DNA of 64,000 nucleotides from Cyanophora paradoxa. Taxonomy: Eukaryota; Glaucocystophyceae; Cyanophorales; Cyanophoraceae. Location: positions 1 to 64,000 of the forward strand of contig QPMI01000645.1 of assembly GCA_004431415.1 (NCBI GenBank), given 5' to 3'. The position numbers and the translations under genes are program-made. The stretch's first letter is position 1. Every line of letters begins with the position of its first letter. The notes below the pieces were generated by a model. That model was not told the DNA's origin. It saw only the letters and a list, made by a program, of their open reading frames with translations, and searched no databases. Shown here piece after piece: positions 45,201 to 56,500 of the stretch.

Positions 45201-48200
45201 TGGTAGCCTGGCTATTGAACGCACTGACGGGGCTACCAACGAGCGTGGAGGCGGCAGCTCACAGTTGCAACCTGCCGACGGGATTGGGGGCGTACGACAT
45301 CCTGATGGTTCGCGAGACGAAGCTGCGGCAGTACGTCTGCGCCAGCGACACGCTCCGGGCGGTCATGATGCGCGAGATCGCTGTCTGGTACAACGCCGGG
45401 ACCATGCTGAGCAGAGTCGTCGCATTCCTGCAGGACTTCAACAAGCCCGGCGTGCTCAACCGCCACGACTGGCCCTGCTCGACAGAGTTGGAATTCCAGA
45501 CGGCGGATCCGCGACAGGTCCACGTCGCCCCGCAAATCTACCCCTGCTTCCTGGGTGACGTCTGCGTGCACCCGGTGCCCAGCGAGCACTTCGAACACTA
45601 CAGCCCGACTAACCCGCAACGGACACCGCTCGAGCCCGACGTCGGGCGGGAGATGTTCCCAATCGACCTGCAGAATGAGGTCATGCCGCCGGCTCGTGTT
45701 ACGCTGAGCTCAAAGACGCGCGAGGGCCAACAGAGATTCCAGCAGTACGCCGTCCAGCAAAATGCGTTCACACAGCGACTTCTCGGGCTCCGGGAAGAGC
45801 GCTCGGAATTTCCAGCAGCTCTGACCTCGTTCGGGCACTTCGTCGGGGCGCACGGCGTTATCGTGAGCGTGGGTAGTTGCGTGAATTCACAAACACGTGA
45901 CGAGTTGTACGAACAAGGGGGAGTGACCGAGCGGCAAGCCCGTCGTTGTCCGCGACACCCGGAGGTCTTTGCGGTCCTCGGATTCCGACGCGAAGTGGTA
46001 CGCGCACAGATCAGCTCGGGGTTCATCCTGGCTGCGGTCATGCAGCTGCACGCGAGCAACCCGCGGCTTTCGACACCGATGCCAGCGGAGGTGGCGGATC
46101 ACATCCAGCAGCGCTGCTGTTACATGACGGGCTACCCGGCGTATGTCGAGGCCGTGCCCGAAGCCACTGAGAGCGACATGTGCGACGGCACGTACCACGT
46201 GCAGCCGGCACTGATGAACTTCCTCACGAGACATGGTTTCACCTGCCCGGAACCATCAGTCTTTGCGGAGAGCATCCGGCTGGGCATCATGCAGGCGGCG
46301 ACTTTCTTCCGCGGCTTCCGCTTCTACAAGCCTCGTCGGCCCGTAGATCCATGCACGCTGGACAACATGATCGCGGTACCGGTGATGCGGGCGTTCACGA
46401 TTACCGCGGACGGCGACGGCAACCAGCAGACACACGTCGACGCGTCGCAACTGGAGGAGGTGGCCGATCGGTTCGCGCTGATCTTCGACCGCTGGTGGAG
46501 TATGGGTGAAGCGCACGAGGGAGCGGCGTTGGACCCGCTCCATACGTCACTGTTCCCCATCCTCCTCGACGAGATGCTGCAAGGGGAGAACAGCGCCTTG
46601 TGGACAGAATTCACCACGTGGCTACGTGACGCGTACGGGGACGAGGCCCTGCACATCACCCACGCGGGCCCGCTGGTGTACCACGAGGCGCAGGCGGGAC
46701 CGGAAGGGCACCCGGAGGGTGTGGCAGAAGACACCAGCCTGCGCCTGCGGGCGACTAACCCGCTCCCGTACTACCTGCACTCTGCGCCCAAGCGGCGTGG
46801 CGACGCGTTCATCGACTGCAGTCTAGTAGGAAGTGGGGCCAGGGAGCTGGCGGACTACACGGTGTGGATTGCTCTCCCGCCCGAACCGGAAGCTGGCGGA
46901 ACTGGAGACGACGACGACGACGGGGCGGATGGAGGCGACGGAGGTCAGGGTGGCTCTGGGCGGGGGCCGCGACGCCGACGGGCAGGCCGGACTCAACGTC
47001 CGCCGCCCTCGACGGACGAGACAAGCTCACAGGCGCCCACCTCGGCAACGTCGGAAGGGTCGAAGCGGGCGCGCACTCGGATGGGGCGCAAGCTGCAGAG
47101 ACGCCTCGCGGCCAGCGCCAAGGCGACGGTGGGCACAACAGGCGGAGCGCCAACAGCGTCATCAACGACAGATTCGACGTACGGGGGCTCGACATCTACG
47201 ACAACAGCGTCGTCAGCGGCGACGACGATGTCGTCATCGGCGTCGGTCTACAGCTCGGAGACTGGGGACACAGCGTCGTCGGTGTACGTGACGGCACCGT
47301 CCGAGTCGGAGGCGGCAACAACAGCACCACGGCGAGTTGCACGAGCGCTCATTCCTACATCACTCCGCGCCATCGCGAAGTACATGCTCTCGATAGACTA
47401 CACGGACCTGCAGTTCGTCACGTTTCTCCAAACAGCAACGCGATGGACGAAGTACCACGGCTCGGGGCAACTCCTCCTCTTGGCAGGAGCAGGGGCGTCA
47501 ACGACCGGGGAAGGCGGCGCCTGGTACGACCGGGACTTCGTAACGCAAGTCGACGCGATCGACTGGACGAGTCTACGGCTCTCTCATAGCCTCGTCTACA
47601 CGCGCATGATTCACTTGGCGGCGTACATCGCACGGAGGACGGCGCGATGGGCCGTGGACGGCACAGATTCTCGCTCGGCGGCGCGGAAACTGGAGGTGCA
47701 CAGGCAGGCGGTCTTCTACGTGACGGTAGTGAGCAACGCGTGCGGGCGAACGACGCGGGAAACTCTCCTGGCCAAACGCGTACCCCGGCTCGTCCCCGCC
47801 GCGGCCTGCATTGATCTGCCAAAGGAGGCGGCGCTGACGGCGCCGGACACGGTCACGTGGTACACGAAGCGAATCCTGTCGGTGACGCCACTCGAGTTCG
47901 ACGGAATCGTGAGCCAGCTGTGCACGTTCATCAACGCTTGCACAGATGCAAGCTGCGCCCTGCCCTGCGACGTCCAGAACCCCGTGTGCGTGGCGACAGT
48001 GGATCGCCGACTCGTGGCACGAATGTATGAAGGGCGTACACCGGAGGCAGAGCTGAGGCGGATCCCGGACCTGATCCACGAGGTGCAGAGTGACCTCACG
48101 GTGCTGCAAGGACTCTACGAGACGACGCAGCGAATCCAGAAGGAGCTCGGCCGCCCCGCACGCAACAGCGATTTGGCGCTGGAACTCGCGGTCAAGGAAT

Positions 48201-49327
48201 GCGTGATCGTGTCCGCATTCGAGCACCCTTTCCGCCAGCTGCGTTTCGGAGAAGGGCCCCAGCGTCGACCAACACTCTCGCAACGCGCGGGCGTCGGCTT
48301 CTTCGGGAAGCGCGCCTCTTCGGATTCCGCGCAGGCAGGAGACAGTAGTGAGGACGATCGGCCCGCTCCGCCAGCAACGCCATGGCGAAGCACGCGTGCA
48401 CATCGACGAGTCCTTCGGCTGGCGGCAGCAAACCCCGCAGCCCGCCAGATGCAGCTCCTACATCCCAATTCGATCACGACGAGCGCGGACCCCGAGTTTG
48501 TCTTCCACCCTGCGAGCCTCCCTCTCCTCACACGGGTGCTGGCGGTGCACACGGACGACGCGGGCACACCGACGACCACCGTATCGCCGGTGGTGGAGGC
48601 GTTGGCCAAAGAGCTCGCAGAGGGCATCTCGCGCACAGTCGGAGGAGAGGTGGGCAAGCTGCTGGCGGAGAGGCTCGTCGCGAGCGCCGTGAAGCGCGAT
48701 CAGAACGCCTGGATGGACCGCCTCCAGGCGACACGACTGCTGGTGGAGTGTGGAATCGCGGCGTTGGGGGCGAACGGGTGGGCCAAGGAGAGCATCCTGA
48801 TCAAGGTCATCGTGGACTCCGGGGCGGAGGTGGATGTCTTGGACGGCAGTGTGGCTGAGATGATCCCCGGCCTCACCTACCTCAACGAGCGCGTGCCCCT
48901 CGTCGGCTTCCAGTCGAACATCACGACGTATGGCCGCACGGCACACGTGGTTCTGACGTTGGGCCCGGTCCGCCTCGCGCGGACAGTCGTCGTCACGTCG
49001 CCGAACTCCATGGGCGATGTCAAGATGCTGCTCGGCTTGTCGACCCTCATCGCGCTCCGCGCTCAGATCAGCTGCGCACCGGAGATGTGGGGCATGCACA
49101 TCACCTCGCCGGACGACCAGGAGAACCACTTCGTCCCTTTTCGTCCTCGGACCGAACCGGAGGGGCCGTTCCGGTCCGCCTTCTCCGTCCCCTCTACGTA
49201 CCAAGAGGCGAAGCCTTCGTACGGTGCCATGTGCCGGACCTGCGGAGCCAGCTTCCGGTTCAGCAAGACGAAGTCCGCATCACAGCGTTCGGCTCGCCCG
49301 ACGCGGACCCGCTTGACTCAGCTGTAG
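36231..49327 (+). CDS. ORF1 3' segment: zinc knuckle, about 4,000-residue unknown region, retropepsin
   Basis: Open for 4,365 codons, in frame with the Gag segment once insertion A is removed; no start is needed here. Order: CCHC knuckle CYNCGKEGHVAARC (36320-36361); acidic, low-complexity and helical stretches to about 39.2 kb; seven 54-residue repeats (39426-40505); a long repeat-free region to about 46.85 kb, rich in Trp, Cys and His and clearly folded-looking (for example HDWPCSTELEFQTADPRQVH); an Asp/Ser/Thr linker (46.9-47.33 kb); a second folded region (47.35-48.3 kb); then retropepsin, with catalytic IVDSGAEVDVLDGS at about 48809 and a later LLGLSTL. I searched by eye for Walker A, polymerase GDD, helicase and methyltransferase signatures and found none. 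Ordinary Gypsy elements have little between knuckle and protease, so this insert is exceptional. It may be a structural protein, but that is inference. Confidence 0.8.
36880..37081 (+). other. Three covarying hairpins in ORF1
   Basis: 36880-36904: stem TGCGG / CCGCA. 36976-37000: stem TGCAGT / ACTGCA. Both enclose the core CGGGCTCGCCCAA. 37057-37081: stem CGCGT / ACGCG around GAGC-TC-GCTC, where the inner stem itself has covaried. Between the first two, an Ala codon change GCG to GCA is matched by a Thr codon change ACC to ACT; both are silent, and the base pair is kept. Confidence 0.8.
39316..40492 (+). other. Eight further core hairpins in ORF1
   Basis: At 39316-39340 the stem is CGCGCT / AGCGCG. 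Then come 39490, 39652, 39814, 39976, 40144, 40306 and 40468 (each 25 nt), with CACGTT or CACGCT / AGCGTG. All keep the core CGGGCTCGCCCAA, and the T/C difference keeps pairing as G-T or G-C. The peptide is GLAQS(A/V)Q. Confidence 0.8.
39426..40505 (+). repeat. Seven in-frame 162-bp (54-residue) tandem repeats
   Basis: Repeats begin near 39426, 39588, 39750, 39912, 40080, 40242 and 40404. The period is 162 bases except one of 168, where TTTCAG adds two residues. The peptide runs AAEAAETQRAEGAETPPATD, GLAQSVQAVTAASA, EEDAKALAPAGERCPT. Near-identity between copies, including silent sites, points to recent expansion. Confidence 0.95.
48780..49110 (+). other. Retropepsin domain
   Basis: Aspartic protease of the retroviral type, at the end of ORF1. 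It contains ILIKVIVDSGAEVDVLDGS (the D-S-G active-site loop, Asp codon 48815-48817), then TYGRTAHVVLTLGPVRLART and a hydrophobic VKMLLGLSTLIAL where the family has its ILG motif. It should act as a dimer to cut the polyproteins. Confidence 0.85.
49135..49177 (+). promoter_or_regulatory. -1 ribosomal frameshift signal between PR and RT
   Basis: In the ORF1 frame, codons GTC CCT TTT give the slippery heptamer C-CCT-TTT (49135-49141). A 7-nt spacer follows, then a stem-loop: GGACCGAA-c-CGG (49149-49160) pairs with CCG-TT-c-C-GGTCC (49166-49177), 11 base pairs with two one-base bulges and loop AGGGG. ORF1 ends at 49327. The pol frame lies at -1 and is already Gypsy-like from VRLLRPLYVPRGEAFVRCHV onward, so the switch must occur at about this point. 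Confidence 0.75.
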
Positions 49328-50943
49328 TACCTCGGGGCGACGAGACGCCCCTACTCCCTCCTTCCTTCACTGTCCCCACCCAACTCTGGTCACACGCCTC
49401 CCGAACCCCCCGCCACCTCCACGTTCATATCTGTAACCCTACACGCAAACCGCTCCACCTTTCGGAGGGTACGATCATCGGCTACGCTGAATTCGGGCAC
49501 TGGGAAGAGGGCGAGTTCACGCCAGACTCCACGCCCTTCCCCTCGGGCCCGTCCTCCACGTGGACCGACGATCAGCGACGGGCGGCTGCACGGCGAATCC
49601 TGCAGGCGGCGCGACCTGTGGTGGTCCGTCGGCGCGTCGGCCCGAAGCACTTCCGCCGAGTCGCCCGGCAACGGTGGCCAGAATGTTTCAAGCGCCCGGA
49701 CACCAACAGCGGTGAACAGGAGCAAACACCGCTTACGGCCGACGAGGTCCAGGAACTCGACGCCGCCCTCGACAAATGGTCCACGCGACTCGAGCGACAG
49801 ACGGGCGACGGGGCAGTTGAAGCCCGCGCTCACATCGCCGACTTGCGCTGTCTTGTACTCCGATGGCGAAGGGACAACCTGGACCCCGGGGGGCCGCAGT
49901 CGCCTCCAGCAGCAGTACGGCAAGCGACGATGAGTACGAATGCGATGGATCCGCCGACCTCCGACAAGCCTCCAGACGAGAAGTCACCCGAGGAGGCCTG
50001 GAAGGAGGCGCTCGAGGCGCTGCGAGCCGCCTCGCGGGCAGACGCGTTACCGGAGACGACCTCGTTCCAGGCGGAGCGGCTGACGGCCTTGCTCAGCCGC
50101 AACAAGCGTTCCTTCACCAACCGCCTGGACCCCCGGGATCTGCTCAAATTCGAGCACTCGCTACAGCTCCAGCCCGGAGTCGACAAGGTCAACCTGCCGC
50201 TGTACACTCACCCGCGTCGGATGTCACCGACAGCGGAAGAGGCTACACGGAAGGAGATCGAGAAGTTGCTGCGCGACGACTTGATCGAGCCCTCCCAGGC
50301 TGGCTATGGCTCCCCGGTGGTGCTGGCGCCGAAGAAGGACGGCACGCTACGGTTCTGCATCGACTATCGCAAACTGAATCTGCTGACGGAGCGCGACGTC
50401 TTCCCGCTCCCCCGCATCGACGACCAGCTCGAACGGCTGCGCAAGGCGCGCGTCTTTTCAACCTGTGATGCGACGTCAGGATTCTGGCAGCTTCCGCTCT
50501 CGGAGGAGTCGCGCAAGTACACGACGTTCATCGTCCCTTGGGGCATGTACCAGTGGAAAGTCACTCCATTCGGGATCACGAACGGGCCGTCGGCGTTCTG
50601 CAGGGCTATCTCGTCGATCATGGGACCGCTTCTCTCGACCTGCGTGGTCGCGTACGTCGATGACCTGACCATCTTCTCCTCCACGGTCGACCAGCACCTC
50701 ATCGACCTGGAGGCCTTCTTCGCCGCCGTGGAACGCGGGAACCTCAAACTGAAGCCGAGCAAGTGCCGCTTCATGGTCCGCGAAATCGAGCTCCTGGGAC
50801 ACCGCGTCTCCGGAGAAGGCGTACGGAAGGACAAGAAGAAGATGGACATGATCGCCAAGTGGCCCGAACCGTCAACCCCGGAGAACCTCCACTCTTTCGT
50901 CGGCCTCACGGGTTACTACCGACGCTTCGTCCGCAACTACGCC
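49138..50943 (+). CDS. pol: Pol 5' segment: reverse transcriptase
   Basis: Read in the -1 frame of ORF1, probably entered by frameshifting at 49135-49141; an ATG at 49087 is also in frame but would start inside the protease. It begins with the linker usual in Gypsy elements (HVHICNPTRKPLHLSEGTII, GYAEF) and a variable spacer. RT follows: DDLIEPSQAGYGSPVVLAPK, DGTLRFCIDYRKLN, FSTCDATSGFWQLPL, PFGITNGPSAFCR, the catalytic YVDD (50653-50664) in VAYVDDLTIFSS, then LKPSKCRFMVREIELLGH and the connection segment SFVGLTGYYRRFVRNYA. There it is cut by insertion B. Beyond the cut the visible frame runs only about 20 codons into the insertion before a stop at 51007. All RT catalytic residues are present. 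Confidence 0.9.
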
Positions 50944-52464
50944 CTTTACGCCTCGCTTCATTCGAATGCAGAAGACCTAGCTATCTTACGCCTGACACTA
51001 CTTAGCTAGATGCACGGGATAGCGCATCGGGTTGGGCCCTGAGGTACGGCAGCTCAAGGCTGCTTTCCCGGGAACCACGTATCATAATACGTTGGCGATC
51101 GACCAGGGCGGATCGCCGTATGCCATTCCGGCCTCGCCCTTGCGAGTTCCGGAACAAGAACTCTCCGGGGTAAGCGTGCTAGGCGCCTGTACCCCGGGGA
51201 GGGCCGTTGCGGGTCGAGACGGTGTACCCCGCTCGGGGGTACTCCGCTCGGGGCCGTCGCGGGGCCGATCGGGGTACCCCGCTCGGGGGTACACTTGATC
51301 GGGGCCGCTCTGACGCCGTACCCCTCTCCGGGGTACGCGTTCGGCCTCGGGCCGCGCCTTGTGGGGCCGGTTGGGGCGAACGGCGTACCCCGGGGAGGGG
51401 TACGCGGTTTCTTCCGGGTTCGGGGATCCGAAGCCGGGTACCGCCGCCGGAGGCCGCGGGGGTGAGCGTAGCGAACGCAGCACGAATGCAGTACCCCTAC
51501 CACACGCGTAGCGTGCCCGTCGTCCGCAGACGACCATGAGACCAAGGAGTCGTACAACGTACGACAACCGAGGCTCATCAAAACCAACAGGACTCCGAAT
51601 CATGCGCGAAGTCTCCCCCGCGCCGGGGCGGCAGACTCGAAAACCAGCAAGTTACCGCGGGAAAACCGCGTAACGGTCATGCGCGCTGGACCCCGGCTCG
51701 GCACCCACGGGTCCAGAGGAAAACAGGGTAAAACCCAGCGGGGAAAACTCGAGATTCTCCACGAAGCCGCGCGACTGTTTCTTGGGGGCGCGCTGGACCC
51801 CGGCCCGGCACAAGTGGGCCCAGCGGACGCGCGTGGAAACACGAATGACGACCGGTACACCGAGTCTGCGCGGTTCGTGCCCGAATCTTCGACGGAACCA
51901 TTGTAAATTACCACGGATCAGCTGTGCACGACCACGTCCGCGCTGGTGGCCGGCACCGAGCGGGAGTAACATCCGGAACCGTGTGCACAGGAGACGGCAA
52001 GGAACCACGTATTATAATACCCTCGGCGAACGCTGGCGCTGGTCGCCGTATGCATTGCCTTTTTGCGCGAACTTTTCGCGGCGCCGGGGCTCGCTGGGTG
52101 GCGAGGTTCGGCGCCCCGGAAGGAAAAATCGCGGGGAGGTGGGCGGGAGCGATTTCGCTTCGCCGCTGGTCGCTTCGTGGCCTGGGGCGGCCGCGAGCGA
52201 AGCTGGGCGTGAAGGGAAACCCCGAATCAGCGTACCCCCCGGAGCTCGGCGGCTTCAAGCCCGCTGGCTCGGCCCAACGGCTAGCTCAGCTAGTCCCTTG
52301 AGGGGCGCTCGCAGCAGCCTGCTGCTAATCCCGTGCTCGCCTCGCGCCGCTTCCGCGGCTAGCGAGTCGCTCAGCTCTTTCGTGCCTGGCGCTCGGCTAC
52401 GGTCTTCTTTGTTCGCATTCCGTCGGCGCAAAACTCGATTTACGCATTGAGAGCGCAAATCCCG
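50944..52464 (-). mobile_element. Insertion B, short unit (1.52 kb)
   Basis: Near-identical to 34711-36230 in reverse complement, one base longer overall. It carries the inverted hairpin cluster (about 51170-51420), the private core and the shared left end, and abuts the long unit at 52464|52465. Confidence 0.8.
51170..51420. repeat. GTACCCC/GGGGTAC hairpin cluster, inverted copy
   Basis: Counterpart of 35770-36020. Some loops differ by a base (for example GTACCCCGCTCGGGGGTAC with an extra G), so the copies have begun to diverge. Confidence 0.8.
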
Positions 52465-52689
52465 ATTTACGCCTCGCTTCATTCGAATGCAGAAGACCTA
52501 GCTATCTTACGCCTGACACTACTTAGCTAGATGCACGGGATAGCGCATCGGGTTGGGCCCTGAGGTACGGCAGCTCAAGGCTGCTTTCCGGGAACCACGT
52601 ATCATAATACGTTGGCGATCGACCAGGGCGGATCGCCGTATGCCATTCCGGCCTCGCCCTTGCGAGTTCCGGAACAAGAACTCTCCGGG

Positions 52690-52935
52690 GTAAGCGTGCT
52701 AGGCGCCTGTACCCCGGGGAGGGCCGTTGCGGGTCGAGACGGTGTACCCCGCTCGGGGGTACTCCGCTCGGGGCCGTCGCGGGGCCGATCGGGGTACCCC
52801 GCTCGGGGGTACACTTGATCGGGGCCGCTCTGACGCCGTACCCCTCTCCGGGGTACGCGTTCGGCCTCGGGCCGCGCCTTGTGGGGCCGGTTGGGGCGAA
52901 CGGCGTACCCCGGGGAGGGGTACGCGGTTTCTTCC
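52690..52935. repeat. GTACCCC/GGGGTAC hairpin cluster, second inverted copy
   Basis: Counterpart of 34250-34500 in the right end of the inverted long unit. Confidence 0.8.
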
Positions 52936-53519
52936 GGGTTCGGGGATCCGAAGCCGGGTACCGCCGCCGGAGGCCGCGGGGGTGAGCGTAGCGAACGCAG
53001 CACGAATGCAGTACCCCCTACCAAACAAGAGTCAGGTCACAGCCAGCCAGAATAGCATACATAAGGACAAAAGTGATCAAGAGGGTGAGGGTTGATCCAC
53101 CCTCCTCCTGCCCCCCCCCCTCTCTTTCCTCCTCCCCGCTACCCCAACGTGTCTCGGACGCTGAGCCCTATCCCCAGCGCACTGCGCTGTAGGAGGGACG
53201 GGCAGAGAGCGTGAATTCGGACAACAACATGGGCCGGGGCGGGCCAAGAAGCCCGAGGGAACGAGCCGGCACAGAAGGCTGGGGGGGTTCTCGTCGTACC
53301 CTATGGGACAGTCGACGAACCGGGGCGGCGCTTGATAGTTGCGCCGCCAGATCCCGCCGCCGACAAGTCATGCTGGGCGGTGCGGGCCAGGGGCGCGCTA
53401 CGGGTGGAGGGCGGGCAAGGCGGTCGCACTGCGCGTCGGCGTGAAGTCGCGCGAGGCCGTTACGGACCTCGGGGCCGCGGCGGAATCTAAAACCATCCCA
53501 GCCGGTGAGCACCGAAAGT

Positions 53520-56500
53520 GAGCCCACCACCGTCCTGCCCTGTGCAAGCAGGTTAGGCGGCGGAAGCGCGCCGCGTGGAGGTGTGGGGGCCGCAGAAGGC
53601 CGCGGGAGCAGTCGCGGGGCCTCAGGGCCTGGAGCGCCCGTGGGACAGCACCGTGGGCGAGCCAGCGGTCAGCCCACCCTGCGCCAGCAGGCGAAGCGGC
53701 GGCAGCGCGGGGCCGCGCGAGGCCGTGACGGACCCCGGGGCGGTGATGGGGCCATGAGCTCCAGCAGGAGAGCGCGGCTGGCGAGCCAGAGGCCGGCCCG
53801 CCCTGCGCAAGCAGGTTATGCGGCGGCGGCGGGTCGAGCGGCGGCGCGGGGCCGCGCGAGGTCGCTGCAGACCTCGGGGCGGGGGTGGAGCCTTGAGCTC
53901 CAGCCAGGAAGCGTCGCGGGCGAGCTAGAGGCCGGCCCGCCTTGCGTACGCAGGTCAGGCGGTGGTGGCGAGCCGAGCTGTGGCATGGGGCCGCGCGAGG
54001 TCGCCACGGACCTTGGGGCGGCGGCGGAGCTTTGAGTTCCAGTATGAGGCGCTGCGGGCGAGCCAGCGGCTGGCCGGGCCCGCCCTGCGCAAGCAGGTCA
54101 GGCGGCGGCGGCGAGCCGAGCGGCGGCGCGGGCCACGCGAGGTCGCAGTAGCCCTCGGTGTAGTGGCGGGCCTGGAGCTTCAGCCAGGGGGCCTTGCGGG
54201 CGAGCCAGGGGCCGGCCCGCCCTGCGCCAGCAGGTCGGGCGGAGGCGGCGGGTCGAGCGGCGGCGCGGGGCCGCGCGAGGCCGTGACGGACCGCGGGGCC
54301 GCGAAGGAGCCTTGAGCTCCAGCAGGGGGCGACGCGGGCGAGCCAGAGGCCGGCCCGCCCTGCGCAAGCAGGCGAGGCGGCGGCGGCGAGCCGAGCGGCA
54401 GTGCGGGGCCGTGCGAGGTCGCTGCAGACCTCGGGGCGGTGGTGGAGGCTTGAGCTCCAGCAGGAGAGCGCTGCTGGCGAGCCAGCGACCGGCCTGCCCC
54501 TTCGCGAGTAGGTCCGACGGCGGTAGCGGGTCGAGCGGCCGCGCGGGGCCGCGCAAGGCCGCTACGGACCTTCGGGCGGCGGCGGAGCTTTTAGCTACCG
54601 CAGGAGGCGCTGCGCGCGGTCCACCAGCCGGCCCGCCCTTGGGGCGGTGGCGGAGCCTTGAGCTCCAGCCAGGAAGCGTCCGACGGCCGCGGGCGGGCTA
54701 GGGGCCGGCCCGCCCTGTGCCAGCCAATCAGGCGGAGGCAGCGAGCTGGGCGGCGGCGCCGGGCCGCGCGAGGTCGCTGCAGACCTCGGGGAGGTGGTGG
54801 AGCCTTGAGCTCCAGCAGGAGCGCGGTGGGCGGGCCAGCGGCCGGCCGCCCTGCACCCGTAGGGCAGGCGGCGGCGGCAAGCCGGGTGGTGGAGTGGGGC
54901 CGTGCGAGGCCGTCAAGGACTTCGGGGCGGCGGTGGAGCCTTGGGCTCCAGCCGGAGAGCGCGGCGGACGAGCCAGCGGCCGGCCCGCCCTGCGCCAGCG
55001 GGTCAGGCAGTGGCGGTACGCCGAGCTGCAGCGCGGGGCCGCGCGAGGCCGTGACGGACCTCGGGGTAGCGGTGGAGCCCTGGGCTCCAGCTGGAGAGCG
55101 CGGCATGCGAGCCAGCGGCCGGCCCGCCCTGCGCAAGCAGGTCAGGCGGCGGCGGCGGGTCGAGCGGCGGCGCGGGGGCCGCGCAAGGCCGTGACGGACC
55201 TCGGGGCGGGGGCGGGGCCTGGGCTCCAGCCGGAGAGCGCCGCAGGCGAGCCAGCGGTCGGCCCGCCCTGCGCAAGCAGGTCAGGCGGCGGCGGCGGGTG
55301 GCGCGGCGGTGCGGGGCCGCGCGAGGTCGTTTTCGGACCTCGGGGCGGAGGTGGAGCCCTGGGCTCCAGCCGGGGAGCGCTGTATGCGAGCCAGCGGCCG
55401 TCCCGTCCTGCGCAAGCAGGTTATGCGGCGGCGGCGGTCGAGTGGTGGTGCAGGGCCGCATGAGGCCGTGAACGGACCTCGGGGCGGAGGTGGAGCCCAA
55501 GGGCTCCAGCCGGGGAGCGCGGCAGGCGAGCCAGCGGCCGGCCCGCCCTGCGCAAGCAGGCCAGGCGGCGGCGGTGGTCGAGCGGCAGCACGGGGCCGCG
55601 CGAGGCCGTGACGGACCTCGGGGCGGAGGTGGGGCCCTGGGCTCCAGCCGGGGAGCGCTGTATGCGAGCCAGCGGCCGGCCCGCCCTGTGCAGGCAGGTC
55701 AGGCAGTGGCGGTACGCCGAGCTGCAGCGCGGGGCCGCGCTAGGCCGTGACGGACCTCGGGGCGGCGGTGGAGACCAAGGCTCCGGCCGGGGAGGGCTGC
55801 ATGCGAGCCAGCGGCCGGCCCGCCCTGCGCAAGCAGGTTATGCGGCGGCGGCGGGTCGAGCGGCAGCGCGGGCCGCGCGAGGCCGTGACGGACCTCTGGG
55901 CGGAGGTGGAGCCCTGGACTCCAGTTGGGGAGCGCTGCATGCGAGCCAGCGGCCGGCCCGCCCTGCGCAAGCGGGTTATGCGGCGGCGGCGGGTCGAGCA
56001 GCAGCGCGGGGCTGCGCGAGGCCGTGATGGACCTCGGGGCGGAGGTGGAGCCCTGGGCTCCAGCCGGGAAGCGCTGCATACGAGCCAGCGGCCGGCCCGC
56101 CCTGCGCAAGCAGGGTATGCGGCGGCGGCGGGTCGAGCGGCAGCGCGGGTCGGGCGAGGCCGTGACGGACCTCGGGGCGGCGGTGGCGCCTTGAGCTCCA
56201 GCCGGGGGCGCTGCGGACGAGCCAGCGGCCGGCCCGCCCTGCGCGGGCAGGTTATGCGGCGGCGGCGTGTCGAGCGGCAGCACAGGGAGCGCGAGGCCGT
56301 GGCGGACCTCGGGCGGTGGTGGAGCCCTGGGCTCCAGCCGGGGAGCGCTGCATGCGCACCAGCGGCCGGCCCTGCGCAGGCAGGTTATGTGGCGGCGGCG
56401 GGTCGAGTAGCAGCGCGGGGCCGCGCGAGGCCGTGACGGACCTCGGGACGGAGGTAGAGCCCCGGGCTCCAGCCGGGGGGCGCTGCGTGCGAGCCAGCGG

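Noticed and set aside
47461-47520. AGAGASTTGEGG as a P-loop in ORF1
   Set aside because: Lacks the lysine and spacing of Walker A; no Walker B partner seen.
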